The notes under the pieces are model-generated. The model worked only from the letters and a program-made list of their open reading frames with translations, was not told the origin of the DNA and searched no databases. The position numbers and the translations under genes were made by a program. 64,000 bases of DNA from the NCBI RefSeq assembly GCF_900105905.1, contig NZ_FNSV01000005.1, positions 6,324,001-6,388,000 on the forward strand, written 5' to 3'. The DNA is from Rhodococcus koreensis (GTDB lineage Bacteria; Actinomycetota; Actinomycetes; Mycobacteriales; Mycobacteriaceae). This document shows, piece by piece, positions 8,799 through 17,660 of the stretch. How positions within the stretch are numbered: the first letter of the stretch is position 1; every line of letters starts with the position of its first letter.

Positions 8799-8834
8799 GT
8801 ACTTATTAACGTCCGGCGGTTAACAAGTACTCAC
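8795..8834. terminator. Bidirectional hairpin terminator with both stop codons inside
   Basis: Two 16-nt arms (8795-8810 and 8819-8834, starting GTGAGTACTT and ending AAGTACTCAC) pair with one mismatch around the 8-nt loop GTCCGGCG. The TGA of the plus-strand reductase (8796-8798) and the TGA of the minus-strand carboxylase (8833-8831) both lie in the stem. The A/T-rich stem is unusual for this GC-rich region. Confidence 0.8.
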
Positions 8835-11800
8835 GGGCGGCGGAGCCGCACGATCCAGGCGCGGGTATCCGCCGGGTCGATCACGTCGTCGAGTTCGAAG
8901 ATCGTCGCCGCGTTGAGTGCCTTCCCGTGCTGGTAGGCGGCGTCGACGAGTTGCGTGAATGCCGCGTCCCGCTCGGCGGGGTCGTCGAGCGCCTCGAGTT
9001 CCTTCCGGAACCCGAGGCGCACCGCGCCTTCCAGCCCCATGGCGCCGATCTCGCCGGTGGGCCACGCGACCGTGAACTCGGACGCGTGGAAGGAGCCGCC
9101 CGCCATGGCCATCGCGCCGAGACCGTAGCCCTTGCGCAGGATGACCGTTCCGTACGGCACGGTCATCTGCGCGCCGGTGATGAACAGCTTGCCGAATCGG
9201 CGGACCGTGGCCTCCTTCTCCGAGTCGGGACCGACCATGAATCCCGGTGTGTCGCAAAGCGAGACCACCGGCAGGCCGAACGATTCGCACAGTTCCAGGA
9301 AGTGGGCCATCTTGTCGGCCGTGACCGCGTCGATCGCACCGCCGAGGTGGTGGCTGCTGTTCGCGACGAGACCGTACGGCGCCCCCTCGACCCGGATCAG
9401 CGCGGTGACGATGCCGACGCCGTGGTCGCGGCGTAGCTCGAGGACCGAGCCGACGTCGGCGATGGACTCCACCGCACTGCGAACGTCGTAGGCGCGCAAC
9501 CGGTTCTCCGGGACGACGTGACGGGCCAGCCGCTCGTCGGGGGCTTCCCAGTCGGGGAGCACCCCCTGGAAATACGACAGGTACGTCTTCGCCAGTTCGA
9601 CGGCGTGCGCCTCGTCGCGGGCGAGCAGATCGATCACACCGTTGCGCCGCTGCACGTCCACCGGCCCGATGTCCTCCGGCCGGTACACACCCAGCCCGCC
9701 GCCCTCGACCATCGCCGGACCGCCCATGCCGATGTTCGCGTCGGGGGTGGCGATCAGGACGTCGCAGACCCCGGCCAGGGCGGCGTTGCCCGCGAAGCAG
9801 CGGCCGGACACGACCGACACCAGCGGCACCTTCCCGTTCAGCGCCGCCAGCGACCGGAAGGTGTTCAGGTCCAGGCCCGCTGCGGGGCCGGCGTCGGTGT
9901 CGCCGGGGCGTCCGCCGCCGCCCTCGGCGAACAGGACGACCGGAACCTGCCTGCGGCCGGCGAGTTCGATCACCCGGTCCGTCTTGGCGTGGTTCCGCAT
10001 GCCCTGGGTTCCGGCGAGCACCGTGTAGTCGTACGACAGCACCACCGCCTGGGAATTCTGCGGACCGAACACGTCCCCGTTGATTGCGGCGAGGCCGGCG
10101 ATCAGGCCGTCGGCGGGGGTGTTCTCGATCAGGTCCTGCTCGGAGCGGCGACTGCGCTGTGCGGCGAGAACGAGGGGCCCGTACTCGACGAAGCTGCCGG
10201 GGTCGACCAGGTCCTCGATGTTGGTACGCGCGCTCCGCCTCCCGAGCTTCGCCCGCTTCGCGATCGCGGCGGGCCTGGCGGCGTCGAGGGTGTAGTCGTG
10301 CCGCTGCCGGATCTCCGCCAGATCGGCACGCTCACGATCGAGATCGGTTGCGCTGTCGGCCACGTCGCCGGCCTCCGACCCGGTTCGGCGGATCACGACC
10401 AGTGGATCGCCGGCGTTGACGGTCTGCCCGGGCGACACCAGATTCCGCTCGACCACCGCGCCGGTGGAGGCGGCGATCACGTGCTGCATCTTCATGGCCT
10501 CGAGCACCACGAGGTGCGCCCCCGGCGTCACGGCGGCCCCCTCGGTGGCCGACTCCACGACCGTCCCGGCCAGGTGCGCGCGCAGCACGTCCTCGCCGGC
10601 GCGCAACTCGAGCGTGTCCGATGCGACCTCCGCCGGATGATGCACGTGCGCGGCGTCGACGAGGGCACCCATCCGCTCGGCGAGGTAGTCGGTGCCGACG
10701 ACGCCGTCGGCGAAGCCGGGATCCGTGAGAATCGCCCGGAGAAAGCCGATGTTGGTGGGGACGCCGTCGACGACGAATTCGGCGAGCGCCGCGTCCGCCT
10801 TGCGTGCCGCGGCCGCGAACGACTGCCCGCGGGAATGAACGATCACCTTCGCGAGGAGCGAGTCGTACCGCGGGCTCGGCGACAGTCCCGGCCGCCCGTA
10901 GGTGTCGACGCGCACCCCCGGTCCCGTCGGCGGGGAGAACACGGACAGCGTGCCCGCGGCGGGAACGGCCTGACCGTCGGGGCGCATCGTCTCCATGTTC
11001 ACCCGGGACTGGACGGCGATTCCGCGCGCGACAGCGGGTGTGCCCGACGTGTCGAGCCCGACGGCGCCGACCCCGTCCGGCAGCGCCAGTTCCGCGAAGT
11101 CCGCTCCCCGAGCGATGTCGATCTGCACGGCGACGAGGTCGATCCCCGTCACCTCCTCGGTGACCGTGTGTTCCACCTGAATCCGCGGATTGACCTCCAG
11201 GAACACGAATCCGTCCGGGGACACCAGGAATTCGACGGTGGCGAGTCCCCGGTAGCCGACACTGGCACACAGCCGCGCCGCGGCCTCGTGCAGTTCGCTG
11301 CGCAGTCCGGGGTCGAGCCCCTGCGCGGGTGCGATCTCGACGAGTTTCTGGTGGCGGCGCTGCACGCTGCAGTCGCGGTCGCCGACGGCGAGTGCCCGCG
11401 TCACGCTCGCCTGCGGTGCCGCGACCACCTGCACCTCGATGTGCCGGGCGCCCTCGAGCAGCGCCTCGGCGAACAGTGCGGGATTGCCGAACCCGAGTTC
11501 CGCCTCCGCCGCGCACGCCCGGTAGGCCTCGTCGATCCGGTCCGCGCTGCGGACGGCGCGGATGCCGCGGCCGCCGCCGCCCGCGAGTGCCTTGATCATG
11601 ATGCCGCCCGAATGTTCCGCGAAGAACGCGCGGACGCCGTCCAGGTCGGTGGGACCGTGGGTCGCGGCGAGCACCGGCACCTTCGCGGCCACGGCGGCCT
11701 CGCGTGCCGACGACTTGTCGCCGAAGATGTCGAGCACCTCCGGGCTCGGGCCCACGAACGTGAGTCCGGCCTCGCCGCAGGCGCGGGCGAAATCGGCGTT

Positions 11801-12052
11801 CTCGCTGAGGAACCCGTAACCGGGATGCACCGCCGTCGCACCGAACTCGGCGGCCGCGGCGAGAATCGCCCGAGGGTCCAGGTACGCGGACGGTCCGGAG
11901 CCGCGCAGCGCGACCGCCTCGGTCGCCGCGCGCACGTGGGGACTGTCGGCGTCGTCCTCCGCGTAGACGGCGATGGTGTCGACCGACATCTCCTCCGCCG
12001 AGCGGATGATGCGCAGCGCGATCTCGCCGCGATTGGCGACCAGCAGGGTCAC
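8831..12052 (-). CDS. Single-chain acyl-CoA carboxylase (biotin carboxylase, BCCP, carboxyltransferase)
   Basis: 1073 residues. Biotin carboxylase covers about 1-450 (opening TLLVANRGEIALRII, ATP-grasp glycine loop AGGGGRGI, EVNPRIQVEHTVTE). The biotin carrier domain covers about 495-560, with Lys521 in EAMKM. Carboxyltransferase fills about 565-1073 (GGGGRPGDTD, AVVLSYDYTVLAGTQ, SLCDTPGFMVG). It carboxylates an acyl-CoA using bicarbonate and ATP. The GTG start at 12052 overlaps the ligase stop (GTGA), so the two are coupled. Bacterial carboxylases are more often split into subunits, as in the second system at 34309-37475. The acyl-CoA substrate is not evident. Confidence 0.88.
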   Translation of the reverse strand: MTLLVANRGEIALRIIRSAEEMSVDTIAVYAEDDADSPHVRAATEAVALRGSGPSAYLDPRAILAAAAEFGATAVHPGYGFLSENADFARACGEAGLTFVGPSPEVLDIFGDKSSAREAAVAAKVPVLAATHGPTDLDGVRAFFAEHSGGIMIKALAGGGGRGIRAVRSADRIDEAYRACAAEAELGFGNPALFAEALLEGARHIEVQVVAAPQASVTRALAVGDRDCSVQRRHQKLVEIAPAQGLDPGLRSELHEAAARLCASVGYRGLATVEFLVSPDGFVFLEVNPRIQVEHTVTEEVTGIDLVAVQIDIARGADFAELALPDGVGAVGLDTSGTPAVARGIAVQSRVNMETMRPDGQAVPAAGTLSVFSPPTGPGVRVDTYGRPGLSPSPRYDSLLAKVIVHSRGQSFAAAARKADAALAEFVVDGVPTNIGFLRAILTDPGFADGVVGTDYLAERMGALVDAAHVHHPAEVASDTLELRAGEDVLRAHLAGTVVESATEGAAVTPGAHLVVLEAMKMQHVIAASTGAVVERNLVSPGQTVNAGDPLVVIRRTGSEAGDVADSATDLDRERADLAEIRQRHDYTLDAARPAAIAKRAKLGRRSARTNIEDLVDPGSFVEYGPLVLAAQRSRRSEQDLIENTPADGLIAGLAAINGDVFGPQNSQAVVLSYDYTVLAGTQGMRNHAKTDRVIELAGRRQVPVVLFAEGGGGRPGDTDAGPAAGLDLNTFRSLAALNGKVPLVSVVSGRCFAGNAALAGVCDVLIATPDANIGMGGPAMVEGGGLGVYRPEDIGPVDVQRRNGVIDLLARDEAHAVELAKTYLSYFQGVLPDWEAPDERLARHVVPENRLRAYDVRSAVESIADVGSVLELRRDHGVGIVTALIRVEGAPYGLVANSSHHLGGAIDAVTADKMAHFLELCESFGLPVVSLCDTPGFMVGPDSEKEATVRRFGKLFITGAQMTVPYGTVILRKGYGLGAMAMAGGSFHASEFTVAWPTGEIGAMGLEGAVRLGFRKELEALDDPAERDAAFTQLVDAAYQHGKALNAATIFELDDVIDPADTRAWIVRLRRP

Positions 12053-13758
12053 TTGTACTCCTCGGCCAGGGCGAACAGGTCGGCCTTGCGGACCTTCCCC
12101 GTCGCCGTCATGGGTAGTGCGTCGAGCACCTCGACGGTGGGCACCTTGTAGGTGGCCATGTTCCGGGCGGCCCACTCCCGCAGTTCCTCACCCGACACCT
12201 GACGGTCGGGCAGGAGCTGGACGAACGCGAACGGCACCTGCCCCTTGCCCGGATCGGGCTTCGGGACCACCGCGGCCGACTGAATCGCCGGATGCAGCAT
12301 GAGCAGTGCCTCCACCTCCGAGGGGAACACGCTCATCCCGTTGGTCTTGATCATCTCCCTATTGCGGGCCAGATAGTGCAGTGCGCCTTTGCCGTTCAGC
12401 TTTCCGATGTCACCGGTCTGGAGCCATCCGCCGCGGAGTGCGTCGGCGGTGGCGTCGGGTTTGCCGTAGTAGCCGGTGAGCAGCGACGGACTGCGGACGA
12501 TGATCTGCCCGGGTTGCCCCACCGGCACCGGAACCCCGGCGTCGTCGACGACCAGCACATCGGTCCCCGGAACCGGCAGCCCGCAGAACACGGGTTCGCT
12601 GAGCAGATCCTCGTCGTCGGTCTGGAAACCGAGCGTGATGGTGTCGGCGGTGTGCGTCTCCGTCATGCCGTAACTGGCCTCCCGGAGCACGTGTCCGGTC
12701 GCGTCGCGCCATCGGCCGCGGATCTCGGGGTCGAGTTTGAGCACGAACGACACGGCCATCGCGTTGCCGAGGGTGGAGAAGTCCCGCTCGGCGAAGCCGG
12801 GCAGATCCATCAGTTCCACGTAGTTGTCGACGGTGCCGACCATCGACGTCACACCACGCCGTTCGACGAGGGTCGCCGCGGCTTCCGGGTCCCATCGGGT
12901 GAGCAGCACGACGGTGCCGCCGTTGATCAGGGGGTACAGGATGCCGAAGTCCTCGCCGGCGATCCAGAAGATGGGCAGGAACCCGAGGACCACCGGGGGA
13001 GCCTCGCCCACCTGCCTGCCCCCGGCCAGTGTCGCGGTGGCGGCGGTGTACACCATGTGCGCCTGAGTGTGTTTGCAGCCCTTCGGCATCCCGGTGGTGC
13101 CGCCGGTGTAGTTCAGTGTCGCGAGCGCGTCGGGATCCATCGGGATCGGATCGGCGCGAGGGGATTCCATGATCCCCGACCAGTCGGTGGCTCCGGACGC
13201 GGTGGGGAACGGCGGTGCGACGCTGGGTTCGGCGGGCAGCAGGTCCGACAGGGCGGTGACCGCGACGTGCCGCAGAGCCGACCCGCCACGCACGGATTCG
13301 ACCATGTCCGCGAGGGAATCCTGGGTCAGCAGAATCTCCACGCCGGCGTCACCGAGTTCGTACGCGAGTTCGTGTTCGCGGAACAGCGGGTTGATCGGGA
13401 CGTGGACCGCACCGATCTTCAGGATCCCCAGCATCGCGATGTGGAATTGAGGACAGTTGGCCAGGTGGACGCCGACGCGGTCGCCTGCCGACGCGCCCCG
13501 CTGCAGCAGCCAGCCGGCGAAGCGGTCCGACAGGTCGTCGAGTTCGGCGTACGTGATGTCGCGGCCGTAGTAGTCGATCGCGACGGTGTGCGGCCGCTGC
13601 GTTGCCCAGTGCCGCAGATAGTCGATCACGGTGCGGCCCTCGATCGGGTACTCGACGGACCGCGGTACCTCCGGTGGCCACGCGGCGTCCTGGAGTGCGC
13701 GTATCTCGGCGAGGGCCGATTCCAGTGCCGTGGGGTCACTCGAAGGCGAAGTGGGCAT
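12049..13758 (-). CDS. AMP-forming acyl-CoA synthetase
   Basis: A 569-residue ANL-superfamily ligase that activates a carboxylic acid to its CoA thioester through an acyl-adenylate. It shows the ATP motif NYTGGTTGMPKG, the A5-type segment YGMTET, the hinge-region GWLQTGDIG and the C-terminal catalytic lysine region TATGKVRKADL. It is second in the minus-strand unit, 33 nt after the TetR gene and overlapping the fused carboxylase. Activation followed by carboxylation of the same acid is the simplest reading. Substrate chain length cannot be judged. Confidence 0.87.
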   Translation of the reverse strand: MPTSPSSDPTALESALAEIRALQDAAWPPEVPRSVEYPIEGRTVIDYLRHWATQRPHTVAIDYYGRDITYAELDDLSDRFAGWLLQRGASAGDRVGVHLANCPQFHIAMLGILKIGAVHVPINPLFREHELAYELGDAGVEILLTQDSLADMVESVRGGSALRHVAVTALSDLLPAEPSVAPPFPTASGATDWSGIMESPRADPIPMDPDALATLNYTGGTTGMPKGCKHTQAHMVYTAATATLAGGRQVGEAPPVVLGFLPIFWIAGEDFGILYPLINGGTVVLLTRWDPEAAATLVERRGVTSMVGTVDNYVELMDLPGFAERDFSTLGNAMAVSFVLKLDPEIRGRWRDATGHVLREASYGMTETHTADTITLGFQTDDEDLLSEPVFCGLPVPGTDVLVVDDAGVPVPVGQPGQIIVRSPSLLTGYYGKPDATADALRGGWLQTGDIGKLNGKGALHYLARNREMIKTNGMSVFPSEVEALLMLHPAIQSAAVVPKPDPGKGQVPFAFVQLLPDRQVSGEELREWAARNMATYKVPTVEVLDALPMTATGKVRKADLFALAEEYK

Positions 13759-13791
13759 ACCGAACTCCCGATTCTGTGCGGATTGTCCTTG

Positions 13792-14412
13792 CTAGGCGAA
13801 GCCGATGAGTCTTTCGGAGATGGCGGTCAGATCTGCGGTGTACCGGCGTTGTTCGCGGGCGCTCGCATCGACCAGCCGGGCCGCGCCCGCGAGTTGGGCG
13901 TCGGCGAGGGTCTGCGCGATGCGGGCGGGTGGTGCACAGGGCGTGACGTCGCAGGTGGCGTTGATGCGCTCGATGAACCGGGTGTAGCGGCGGATGAGCC
14001 GCGTCTGCACGGTGGTCCAGCTTCGGCCGACCTCGGGGTCGAGCCCGGCGCGGTGCCTGATCAGTTCGAGGACCCGTCCGTTGGTGTAGACGGCCTCGAC
14101 GAAGGCTTTCGTGGTGGTGCGCAGCACCTCTCGCAGGTCCTCGCTCGCCGGTCCTTCGACGTGCTGCGACTCGAGGAACTCCTCGCAGACGTCGGCGGCG
14201 ACGGCGTGGAACACCTCGTCCTTCGAGGAGAAGTACGCGTAGAACGTCGCCCGTGACACTTCCGCCCGGGTGGTGATCACCTCGACGGTCGTCCGGTCGT
14301 ACCCGAGTTCGGCGAAGCAGGCGCTCGCGGCGCGGAGGAGTTCGCGGCGGCGGGGACCGTCGTTGTCCTTACGCGCCGACCGTGCCCGCTCCTGAGCCTC
14401 GCTTGTGGTCAC
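13792..14412 (-). CDS. TetR family regulator of the ligase/carboxylase unit
   Basis: A 206-residue repressor with an N-terminal helix-turn-helix at about residues 20-65 (typical core TTVEVITTRAEVSRATFYAYF) and a variable ligand domain after it. The GTG at 14412 is chosen; an in-frame GTG two codons earlier (14418) is equally possible. A 22-bp near-palindrome at 14427-14448 lies directly upstream, so the protein probably represses its own gene and the ligase and carboxylase after it, with an acyl-CoA as likely ligand. The ligand is inferred from context. Confidence 0.82.
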   Translation of the reverse strand: MTTSEAQERARSARKDNDGPRRRELLRAASACFAELGYDRTTVEVITTRAEVSRATFYAYFSSKDEVFHAVAADVCEEFLESQHVEGPASEDLREVLRTTTKAFVEAVYTNGRVLELIRHRAGLDPEVGRSWTTVQTRLIRRYTRFIERINATCDVTPCAPPARIAQTLADAQLAGAARLVDASAREQRRYTADLTAISERLIGFA

Positions 14413-14426
14413 GGTCACAGTATGGG

Positions 14427-14448
14427 TTGATATTGACGTCAATGTCAA
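14427..14448. promoter_or_regulatory. Probable TetR operator, 22-bp inverted repeat
   Basis: TTGATATTGAC and GTCAATGTCAA are inverted copies matching at 10 of 11 positions with no spacer. The site lies 15 bp upstream of the TetR start at 14412 and contains the stop codon of the P450 gene (14445-14447). This position fits autoregulation of the tetR-ligase-carboxylase unit. Confidence 0.65.
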
Positions 14449-15683
14449 TCGAGGCTCGACGACGACCTGATCCGCAGCGGGAGTGCGCTGTGGCGGCGCA
14501 CGAGGACGCTGGGGAGCCAACGTGTCTCGGCGTCGTCGGCGAGGGAGAACTGGTCGGTGCGCGCGAGCAGCGTGGTGGTGGCGGCGAGTGCCTCCATGCG
14601 GGCGAGCGCCGATCCGACGCAGAAGTGGACGCCCTTGCCGAACGCGAGATGGGAGCGGATGTGCGGCCGGTCGAGCACGATCTCGTCCGGCCTTTCGAAC
14701 GCGGCCGGATCCCGGTTGGCCGCGCCCCACAGCAGGAGCAGGTGGCTACCCGCGGGCAGGTCGACGCCGCCGAGGGTCGTGTCGGCGACCACGTGCCGGT
14801 GATGTCCGCGGAACGGGGATTCGAGGCGCAGTGCCTCGTCGAGGAACGCGTCGACGAGCGCGGGTTCGTGCCGGAGCCGGGTCTGCACTCCGGGGTGGGT
14901 GGCCAGGAGGCGGGCGGCGTTCGCGATCAGGCCCGCGGTCGATTCGCCGCCGGCGCCGACGAGCTGGAGCAGGACGAGCGTCGCGACGTCCTCGGACAGG
15001 TCTCCGTCATTGCAGGCGTGTGCGAGGACGCCCAGTAGATCCTCCGACGGATGCGACCTCGCCCGCACGAGTTCGGCCCGCAAGTACGCGGCCAGTTCGG
15101 CCACGGAGGCGACCAGCCGGCCGAGGCGACCCGCGTCGACGATCCCGCCCAGCATCTCCGTGCTGTCGTACGCCCAGGCGAGCAGTCGGGGAACGTCCTG
15201 CTCCGGCAGCCCGATGAGATGCGCCACCATCGTCAGCGGCAGGCGGTCGGCCATCTCGGCCGCCCAGTCGATCCGCCCGTCCCGCAGCCCCTCGTCCCAC
15301 AGGGTGTCGACGAGCGACTGCACGGTGGGCGTCAGCGCGCGGATGCGGCGGCCGAGCGTGGGCAGCACCAGCTTGCGGTGGTGCAGGTGCGTCGGGTCGT
15401 CGGCGGTGGCGAGCACGTGAATCGCCTGACCGCCGCCGTCCATGTCGAACGTCGTGGGCGGCCCCGACGGTTGCTGCACCAGCACGCCGGTGAGGTGCGA
15501 GGAGAAGTCGTCGGTGCGGTTCGCCGCCTCTGTCACGAGGTCCCACGTGGACACGAGGAAGAAGTCGGTGCCTTCGACGCGATGGACGGGGGAGTGCTCG
15601 CGGAGAATCCGATACAGCTCGTTCGGGTCGTCGAGGTGGGTGGGATCGAAGATGTCGATTCCGTGGGTCGGCGAGTGGGCCAT
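14445..15683 (-). CDS. Cytochrome P450
   Basis: A 412-residue soluble bacterial P450. It has the oxygen-binding I-helix motif AGGEST, the ExxR motif in EALRLESP and the heme-binding loop FGKGVHFCVG with ligand Cys355. ATG 15683 follows an AAGGAG ribosome binding site 6 nt upstream; a frame extending further upstream reads as leader DNA. It lies before the TetR/ligase/carboxylase genes on the same strand, so the oxidised product may be the acid they activate. No ferredoxin or reductase gene is adjacent. The divergent TetR at 15931 is a candidate regulator. Confidence 0.86.
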   Translation of the reverse strand: MAHSPTHGIDIFDPTHLDDPNELYRILREHSPVHRVEGTDFFLVSTWDLVTEAANRTDDFSSHLTGVLVQQPSGPPTTFDMDGGGQAIHVLATADDPTHLHHRKLVLPTLGRRIRALTPTVQSLVDTLWDEGLRDGRIDWAAEMADRLPLTMVAHLIGLPEQDVPRLLAWAYDSTEMLGGIVDAGRLGRLVASVAELAAYLRAELVRARSHPSEDLLGVLAHACNDGDLSEDVATLVLLQLVGAGGESTAGLIANAARLLATHPGVQTRLRHEPALVDAFLDEALRLESPFRGHHRHVVADTTLGGVDLPAGSHLLLLWGAANRDPAAFERPDEIVLDRPHIRSHLAFGKGVHFCVGSALARMEALAATTTLLARTDQFSLADDAETRWLPSVLVRRHSALPLRIRSSSSLD

Positions 15684-15886
15684 CGAAGACTCCTTGTCAT
15701 CGAGAACTTGTTGCACATCACCACAGTTCGCGTCGGAGCCGGGTGCTGTCAAGGACTGCGAGCAAGCTGGGATTCTGCTGATCAGCACGCCGTTCTGCCG
15801 GTGTCTCAGTGCTCGATGATCCGGCTTCGTCGATCCTGATCACGGCCCTATCGGAGAGGAACACGTTATAGAATTGGCACGTATCC

Positions 15887-15901
15887 GTCTCATCGTGAGA
15901 C
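15887..15901. promoter_or_regulatory. Small dyad in the divergent P450/TetR promoter region
   Basis: GTCTCA-TCG-TGAGAC is a perfect inverted repeat (6-bp arms, 3-bp centre), 30 bp before the chosen tetR start. A TATAGA hexamer lies about 20 bp away. It could be the operator for the TetR protein at 15931 acting on its own gene and on the divergent P450. The rest of 15684-15930 shows no gene. Confidence 0.4.
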
Positions 15902-15930
15902 AAAATGGCAAGGACGTTTCTGGAGGTGCC

Positions 15931-16497
15931 GTGGGCACGGAGCAGGCAGACTGGTTGACCGGAGGCAGCAGGCGGGTGCTCGCGGTCGAGAGGATTCTCG
16001 CCGCCGCTGCCGACCTCGTTCGCGAACAGGGCATCGACGGGGTGAGTGTCGACGAGGTCGCCGCCCGTGCCGGGTGTTCACGCGCCACGCTCTACCGGTA
16101 CGCCGGCGGCAAGCGCACGCTCGTCGAGGCCGTGATGTCCCGCGCTGCCGACTCCGTGGCCGACCACGTCGAGCAGGCGCTGGAACCGTTCGAGGACTCG
16201 GAGCGGATCGTGGAGGCGATCCTCGCCTCGCTGGTGGCGATCCGCGAGGAGTCGACCCTGGTGCAGTGGTTCACCGGGGCGCATCCGAGGGGTACGGACG
16301 AGTACCTGGCCCGCGCACCCGAACTCGGCCGGGTGGCGATCTCGCTCACCCGCATCGCGCCCGACGAGGAGGCTGCGGGATGGATCGTGCGCGTCGTCCT
16401 GGCCCTGTTGACGTGGCCGCTGCCCGACGCGGCCGCCGAGCGGCGGACCGTCGAACGCTTCGTGGAGCCGATCTTCAGGATTCGCGCGGCGTCGTAG
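15931..16497 (+). CDS. TetR family regulator, divergent from the P450
   Basis: A 188-residue regulator with the helix-turn-helix at about residues 20-62 (VDEVAARAGCSRATLYRY). GTG 15931 is chosen because a GGAGG box lies 4 nt upstream (15922-15926); an in-frame TTG at 15874 lacks one. It is transcribed away from the P450 gene across a 247-bp gap that holds a small dyad, so it is a candidate regulator of that P450. Its 3' end overlaps the convergent Ddn-like gene by 23 bp. Confidence 0.8.
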   Translation: MGTEQADWLTGGSRRVLAVERILAAAADLVREQGIDGVSVDEVAARAGCSRATLYRYAGGKRTLVEAVMSRAADSVADHVEQALEPFEDSERIVEAILASLVAIREESTLVQWFTGAHPRGTDEYLARAPELGRVAISLTRIAPDEEAAGWIVRVVLALLTWPLPDAAAERRTVERFVEPIFRIRAAS

Positions 16498-17023
16498 CCG
16501 ATCGGGTGGGCTCGAGCACGAAGAGCCGGAACTCGCGTCCCCCGGACCGCCGGTGCTCCATGCGGTAGCCGGGCCAGTAGTCGACGACGAATTTCCACAG
16601 GTTCTCGCGTTCGTCGCCCGTGACCATCTGGACACGCATCCGGGACTCCCGTGCCCCGGCCTTGACGAGCGCCTCGTCGGCGGCGCGCAGATTCGCCGAC
16701 CATGCCGGGTGCTCGGGGCGACCCCAGTTGGAGCCGGTGACGATGTATCCGTCGCCGTACGGAATGCATAGCAGCGCTGTCGTCCGCGGGGTGCCGCTCT
16801 TGCGTCCCGGGACCGTCACCTGCACGGACTGCAGGCCGGCGATGCCGATGAGGCTCACGCGGTTCCCGGTCCACGCGCGCAGGTGTGACTCCAGCCAGAT
16901 GATCACCGGCGCCATCCGCATCACCCATTCCCGGGTGCCCAGCCACCGCGCAAGGATGCGGAGCGGGTTGCGGAGCGCGCGCGATCGGTCAGGGGGTGTG
17001 GGGACGGCGTTCATGGTGGCCAT
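16475..17023 (-). CDS. Deazaflavin (F420)-dependent nitroreductase family protein
   Basis: 182 residues of the Ddn/DUF385 split-barrel family, found mostly in F420-making actinobacteria. Typical members contact F420 and reduce nitro compounds, quinones or other acceptors, often near the membrane. The family core is visible: TVPGRKSGTPRTTALLCIP at about residues 69-87, then GYIVTGSNWGRPEHPAW and the late segment YRMEHRR. ATG 17023 is used; another in-frame ATG lies at 17014. The natural substrate is unknown. It overlaps the convergent tetR by 23 bp. Confidence 0.82.
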   Translation of the reverse strand: MATMNAVPTPPDRSRALRNPLRILARWLGTREWVMRMAPVIIWLESHLRAWTGNRVSLIGIAGLQSVQVTVPGRKSGTPRTTALLCIPYGDGYIVTGSNWGRPEHPAWSANLRAADEALVKAGARESRMRVQMVTGDERENLWKFVVDYWPGYRMEHRRSGGREFRLFVLEPTRSATTPRES

Positions 17024-17195
17024 TTTCCCTCAGGTGGGCGGTTCGGGCCGATCGCGATGAGTTTTGGGCATCCCGCGGGTCTAATGGTCAGGTCCCACCG
17101 AAAAGACCTCGATTTCACGCCTTGACCCGAACAACGGTTGAGGTTGCAGGATCGGTCAGTAGCAATTCGAGCCACTCGACAGGGGAGTACAGATC

Positions 17196-17660
17196 ATGTC
17201 CGACACCGGAGCCACGATTTCTGCAACCACAACCTCACGGATCAACCCGGCGACGCTCGAACTGAGCCGGCCCTGGGCGGTCGCCGCGACCGTCATCGGA
17301 GCGCTCGTGCCGAACCTGGTCATCTGGCTGCTCGGCCTCGCCGCAGGCGGGTCGTTCGAGATGACCGATGCGGGCACGACCAGCAGTGTCGCTCCCGGAG
17401 GCGTCGTCATCCTGACGGTGGTTCCGACGTTGATCGGGATGACGCTGGCCGCGCTCATCTCACTCAAATGGGTGGCCGTCATCCGGCCTGCGGAAGTGAT
17501 CGGCGCGCTGCTGCCGCTGGCGACGATCGCGCTCACAGTTCAAGCGGACTTCGACACGGCCAGCACCATCGCACTGGCCGCCATGCACGTGGTGATCGCC
17601 GTGGTGATCGTCGTCGGCCTCGAAGCGATGCGGCGTCCGCTGGTCCGCGCGCAGGTCTAG
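17196..17660 (+). CDS. Four-helix membrane protein (DUF6069-like)
   Basis: A 154-residue hydrophobic protein with four predicted membrane helices at about residues 28-52, 68-92, 97-115 and 120-145. The N-terminus of about 25 residues is polar and rich in Thr/Ser. Overall form matches the uncharacterised DUF6069 group; no enzymatic motif is seen. A GGGGAG ribosome binding site precedes ATG 17196. Its TAG stop shares the four bases CTAG with the stop of the convergent tetR. The 172-bp gap upstream shows no gene. Function unknown. Confidence 0.72.
   Translation: MSDTGATISATTTSRINPATLELSRPWAVAATVIGALVPNLVIWLLGLAAGGSFEMTDAGTTSSVAPGGVVILTVVPTLIGMTLAALISLKWVAVIRPAEVIGALLPLATIALTVQADFDTASTIALAAMHVVIAVVIVVGLEAMRRPLVRAQV

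Noticed and set aside
9518..14256. Very long plus-strand open frames (9518-12151 and 12292-14256) opposite the carboxylase and ligase
   Set aside because: Both minus-strand proteins have full motif sets. The plus-strand products are low-complexity, rich in Arg/Gly/Val/His, and have no recognisable domain.
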